Shown piece after piece: positions 61,115-64,000 of a DNA stretch of 64,000 nt (its first letter is position 1; the number at the start of each line of letters is the position of its first letter). The notes under the pieces are model-generated. The model did no database searches, had not been told where the DNA came from, and was given only the letters and a program-made list of their open reading frames with translations. Where the stretch lies: contig NZ_JBFOHP010000002.1 in the NCBI RefSeq assembly GCF_040907265.1, forward strand, positions 2,752,501 through 2,816,500, written 5' to 3'. This stretch comes from Streptomyces sclerotialus. GTDB taxonomy: Bacteria > Actinomycetota > Actinomycetes > Streptomycetales > Streptomycetaceae. The translations under genes and the position numbers were made by a program.

Positions 61115-61848
61115 CGCACGCGGTGCGCGATCCTTCGTTGCGCAGGTCCCTCGCCCTCTTCCGCGCGTTCCTGCGCGAGCAGACCGACCCCGAAGGCTGT
61201 TACGGGCTGCTCGCCCGGGACGCCGCCGACCAGCTGGAACGTTACGGCCCGCTGGCCGGTGCCGTGGTGGCCGACGTCGGCGGCGGAGCCGGGCACTTCA
61301 CCGAGGAGTTCCGCCGCCGCGGCGCGCTCGCGGTGCTCCTCGAACCGGACCCGGCCGAGCTGTACGCGCGCGGTGCTCCGCCCGAGGGCGCGGTGCTCGC
61401 CGACGGCTACCTGCTGCCCCTCGCGGACGGCACGGCCGACATCTGCTTCTCCTCCAACGTCCTGGAACACGTCGCCGACCCGCACACCTTCCTCAGCGAG
61501 ATGGTGCGGGTCACCCGCCCCGGCGGACTGATCTACGTCGCCTTCACCAACTGGCTGTCCCCCTGGGGCGGCCACGAGACGGCGCCCTGGCACTACCTGG
61601 GGGCGCGCCGGGCCCGCGACCGCTACCGGCGGCGCACCGGACGCACCCCCAAACACACCCTCGGCGAGAACCTCTTCGCGCTCCACGTAGGGCCCACGCT
61701 GCGCCAGGTACGGGCCCGCCAGGACGTCGAAGTGCTCGCCGCCCGCTCCCGCTACGCGCCGTTCCTGGCCGGCGCCGTCGCCCGCCTGCCCGGCGTGCGC
61801 GAGGTCGCCACCTGGAACCTCCTTCTCATACTCCGGCGGTTGCCATGA
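61111..61848 (+). CDS. SAM-dependent methyltransferase
   Basis: A 245-residue class I methyltransferase. Motif I is VADVGGGAGHFTEEF; then LEPDPAEL, the post-II loop GYLLPLADGTADICFSSNVLEHV, and the beta-4 region MVRVTRPGGLIYVAFTNW. It overlaps the genes on both sides by 4 nt, so it is strictly coupled to the glycosyltransferase and AftD-like genes; a sugar or lipid-linked glycan is the likely substrate. Confidence 0.9.
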   Translation: MTHAVRDPSLRRSLALFRAFLREQTDPEGCYGLLARDAADQLERYGPLAGAVVADVGGGAGHFTEEFRRRGALAVLLEPDPAELYARGAPPEGAVLADGYLLPLADGTADICFSSNVLEHVADPHTFLSEMVRVTRPGGLIYVAFTNWLSPWGGHETAPWHYLGARRARDRYRRRTGRTPKHTLGENLFALHVGPTLRQVRARQDVEVLAARSRYAPFLAGAVARLPGVREVATWNLLLILRRLP

Positions 61849-64000
61849 CCCAGACGCTCGCCACCTCGCGCTCTCCGGGCTCTCCCGTCCCCGGGAGCAC
61901 TCCGACGCCCGCACCCGGGGGGCCACCACCGGAGCGGCCACGGCGGCGGAGCTGGCTGCTGGCCTTCTGGGCGGTGTCCTTCGTCGCCTTCCTGGCGCCG
62001 TCGCCGGGCCGGATGACGTTCGAGACGAAGCTCGGCGTGGCGCTGGCCCCGTGGAAGTTCCTCACCGACCTCGGCTCCCTGTGGCACGACCGGGCCGGCT
62101 TCGGGGGCCTCGCCGACCAGTACATCGGTTACGCGTTCCCGATGCTCCCGTACTACGCGCTGGCCGACCTGGTGCACCTGCCGGTCTGGATCGCCGAACG
62201 GCTGTGGCTGTCCTTCGTGGTGACCGCCGCCTTCTGGGGCGCGCTGCGGCTGGCCGAGCGCCTGCACATGGGCAGCCCGGCGTCCCGGCTGCTGGGCGCC
62301 GCCACGTATGCGCTGTGGCCCGCTTTCACCATCGTCATCGGCTCCACCTCGGCCGCGGCGCTGCCCGGCGCCGTCCTCCCCTGGGTACTGCTGCCGCTGG
62401 CCGACCCGCGCCGTAACGCCCGGCTCGCCGCGGCACGTTCGGCGGTACTGATCCCCTTCATGGGCGGTGTCAACGCGGCCTGCACACTCGCCGCGCTGGT
62501 GCCCGCGCTGCTCTACGTGCTCACCCGTACCGGTTCCCGGCGGTGGCAGCTGCTGGCCTGGTGGCTGCCGGGCGTCCTGCTGGTCACCGCCTGGTGGTCG
62601 CTGCCGCTGCTCCTCCTGGGCGTGCACGGCGAGAACTTCATGCCTTACGTGGAGCAGGCCGACGCCACCACGGGCACGATGTCGGCCACCGAACTGCTGC
62701 GCGGCGCCGGCAACTGGGTCGCCTACCTGAACTTCGGCGAGCCCTGGCTGCCGGCCGGCTGGACGCTCGTGGCCGGCGTCTTCACCGTAATCGGCACCGC
62801 GCTCGCCGCCGCGCTGGGCCTGGCCGGGCTGGCCCGCCGGGACCTGCCCGAGCGGCGCTGGCTGCTGCTGACCGTGCTGGTCGTCGCGGCGGTCACACTG
62901 GCGGGATACGGGGGCGTGCTCGGCGGCCCGCTGCACGAGATGGTGCAGAGCTGGCTGGACGGCCCGCTGCAGCCGTTCCGCAACGTCTACAAGTTCGCCC
63001 CCGGCCTCGCGCTCGCGCTGGCCTTCGGGCTGGCGCACCTCACGGGCCTGGCCGCCCGGCCACGCGCCGGCCGGCCGCTGCCCGGCGGCCGGTACGTCCC
63101 CCTGGCCGTCGCGCTCCTCCTGCTGCCGGCCCTCGCGCTGCCCTACCTGAACGGCACGGTCCTGCAGCCCGGCGCTTTCAAGAAGCTGCCCACGTACTGG
63201 CAGCGGACCGCCGACTGGCTCGCGGACCACAGCCCCGACGACCGCGCGCTGGTCGTCCCGGCCACCGCGCACGGCCTGTACACCTGGGGCTCCCCCATCG
63301 ACCAGCCGCTGGACGTGCTCGCCGAGTCCCGCTGGGCGCAGCGCGACTTCGTCCCCTTCGGGACGAAGGGCTCGCGGCGCACGATGGACGCCGTGGAGCA
63401 GGCGCTGATGACCGGCTCCGAAGTGCCGGGGCTGCGCGACTTCCTGGGCCGGGCGGGGCTCTACAACGTGGTGGTGCGCAACGACCTGGATCCCGACCAG
63501 ATCGGCTACGTTCCCCCGCAGACCGTCCGGCGCACGCTCGTGGCGTCCGGCTACCGCAAGGTGGCCTCCTTCGGGCCGCTGACGACCGCCGGCCGGATCG
63601 CCGCCGACACGCCGGTACAGGTGCAGGGCCTGTACCCGAGGCAGCGCGCGGTGGAGATCTACGAACCGGTGGACACCGCGCGCCCCGGGAAGGTCACCAC
63701 CCGGGCCGCGGCCGACACCGCGCGGCTCAGCGGCGGCCCCGAAGCGCTGCTGCAGTTCGCCGCCGACCCGGCGCTGCGCGACCGGCCCACGGTGCTGACC
63801 GGCGACGGGCACCCGGGTGTCGACGCTCCCGCGCTCCAGCTCAACGGGGACGGCCTGCGCCGCGCCGACACCCGCTTCGGGCTCGTCAACACCAACACGT
63901 CCTACACGTACACCGCCGCCGAGCGGAACGGCCCGGACAGCGTGCAGGACCCCGGCCGCCCGCCGCGCCAGATCCTGCCCGTCCACGGCATCGAGCACCA
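61845..64000 (+). CDS. AftD-like alpha-(1,3)-arabinofuranosyltransferase, partial
   Basis: At least 718 residues are in the window and the frame is open at the edge, as expected for a protein of about 1300-1500. The N-terminus is a Pro/Ser-rich cytoplasmic leader of about 35 residues. Eleven or so membrane segments follow (from WLLAFWAVSFVAFL), with GRMTFETKLGVALAPWKFL, DQYIGYAFPMLPYYALADL and WPAFTIVIGSTS matching the DUF3367/AftD family. An extracytoplasmic domain begins near residue 430 (FKKLPTYWQRTADWL). AftD adds arabinofuranose from a decaprenyl carrier; here it may decorate a teichoic or arabinan-like polymer. Confidence 0.9.
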   Translation, partial: MTQTLATSRSPGSPVPGSTPTPAPGGPPPERPRRRSWLLAFWAVSFVAFLAPSPGRMTFETKLGVALAPWKFLTDLGSLWHDRAGFGGLADQYIGYAFPMLPYYALADLVHLPVWIAERLWLSFVVTAAFWGALRLAERLHMGSPASRLLGAATYALWPAFTIVIGSTSAAALPGAVLPWVLLPLADPRRNARLAAARSAVLIPFMGGVNAACTLAALVPALLYVLTRTGSRRWQLLAWWLPGVLLVTAWWSLPLLLLGVHGENFMPYVEQADATTGTMSATELLRGAGNWVAYLNFGEPWLPAGWTLVAGVFTVIGTALAAALGLAGLARRDLPERRWLLLTVLVVAAVTLAGYGGVLGGPLHEMVQSWLDGPLQPFRNVYKFAPGLALALAFGLAHLTGLAARPRAGRPLPGGRYVPLAVALLLLPALALPYLNGTVLQPGAFKKLPTYWQRTADWLADHSPDDRALVVPATAHGLYTWGSPIDQPLDVLAESRWAQRDFVPFGTKGSRRTMDAVEQALMTGSEVPGLRDFLGRAGLYNVVVRNDLDPDQIGYVPPQTVRRTLVASGYRKVASFGPLTTAGRIAADTPVQVQGLYPRQRAVEIYEPVDTARPGKVTTRAAADTARLSGGPEALLQFAADPALRDRPTVLTGDGHPGVDAPALQLNGDGLRRADTRFGLVNTNTSYTYTAAERNGPDSVQDPGRPPRQILPVHGIEH

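Overview
High-GC actinobacterial chromosome, almost certainly a Streptomyces or close relative. The grounds are very high third-position GC, many GTG starts, many apparently leaderless genes, and a FasR-fabD-fabH-acpP-fabF cluster next to aceE, DUF3052 and TerD genes. This is core-type chromosome. I see no insertion sequence, integrase, prophage or CRISPR.

Layout. 0-8.4 kb: a HATPase-like remnant, an FAD-linked oxidase, a Crp-type regulator with an orphan CheB esterase, tRNA-Val(UAC), a coiled-coil protein, a DUF4383 membrane protein, and a KDPG aldolase/KDG kinase pair. 8.4-17.6 kb: a tellurium-resistance-type (Ter) stress locus. It has four TerD-domain proteins, a TerC/DUF475 membrane protein, and a biosynthetic module of a CitE-like lyase, a fused PRTase-TRSP-StiP protein and a HAD phosphatase. 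17.7-22.1 kb: peroxiredoxin, DUF3052 and the pyruvate dehydrogenase E1 gene aceE. 22.1-31.6 kb: a secreted I36-type inhibitor, a TetR gene with two dyads, two paralogous DUF1023 hydrolases, a NarL-type two-component system, YceI, and an acyltransferase. 31.9-35.2 kb: a MerR-aldo/keto reductase operon, a serine hydrolase and a pirin. 35.3-40.3 kb: the type II fatty acid synthase operon with its PucR-type activator FasR. 40.4-47.1 kb: a MerR-promoter-like oxidoreductase gene, DUF3145, an SGNH lipase, a frameshifted aldose epimerase, a C15-like protein with Ser for the catalytic Cys, and a nitrilase-VanX fusion. 47.2-53.6 kb: a ribose-type ABC transport operon (rbsR-A-C-B-K). 54-57 kb: Ohr, and a MarR/quinone-reductase-like pair. 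57-64 kb: PucR, DUF2613, DUF3068, and a glycosyltransferase, methyltransferase and AftD-like arabinofuranosyltransferase run.

The most unusual feature is a set of short tandem repeats tied to the 3' ends of genes. Four arrays (units of 12, 15, 22 and 23 bp) run across a stop codon into the spacer. In rbsA and rbsR, in-frame 15-bp and 18-bp repeats form hydrophilic tails. A collagen-like Gly-X-Y run sits inside the nitrilase domain. Most of this lies in 46-55 kb. Two 19-bp-spacer MerR-type promoters 8 kb apart share a dyad and may form a small regulon. Many genes place a TANNNT box 6-9 nt before the start codon, as expected for leaderless transcripts.
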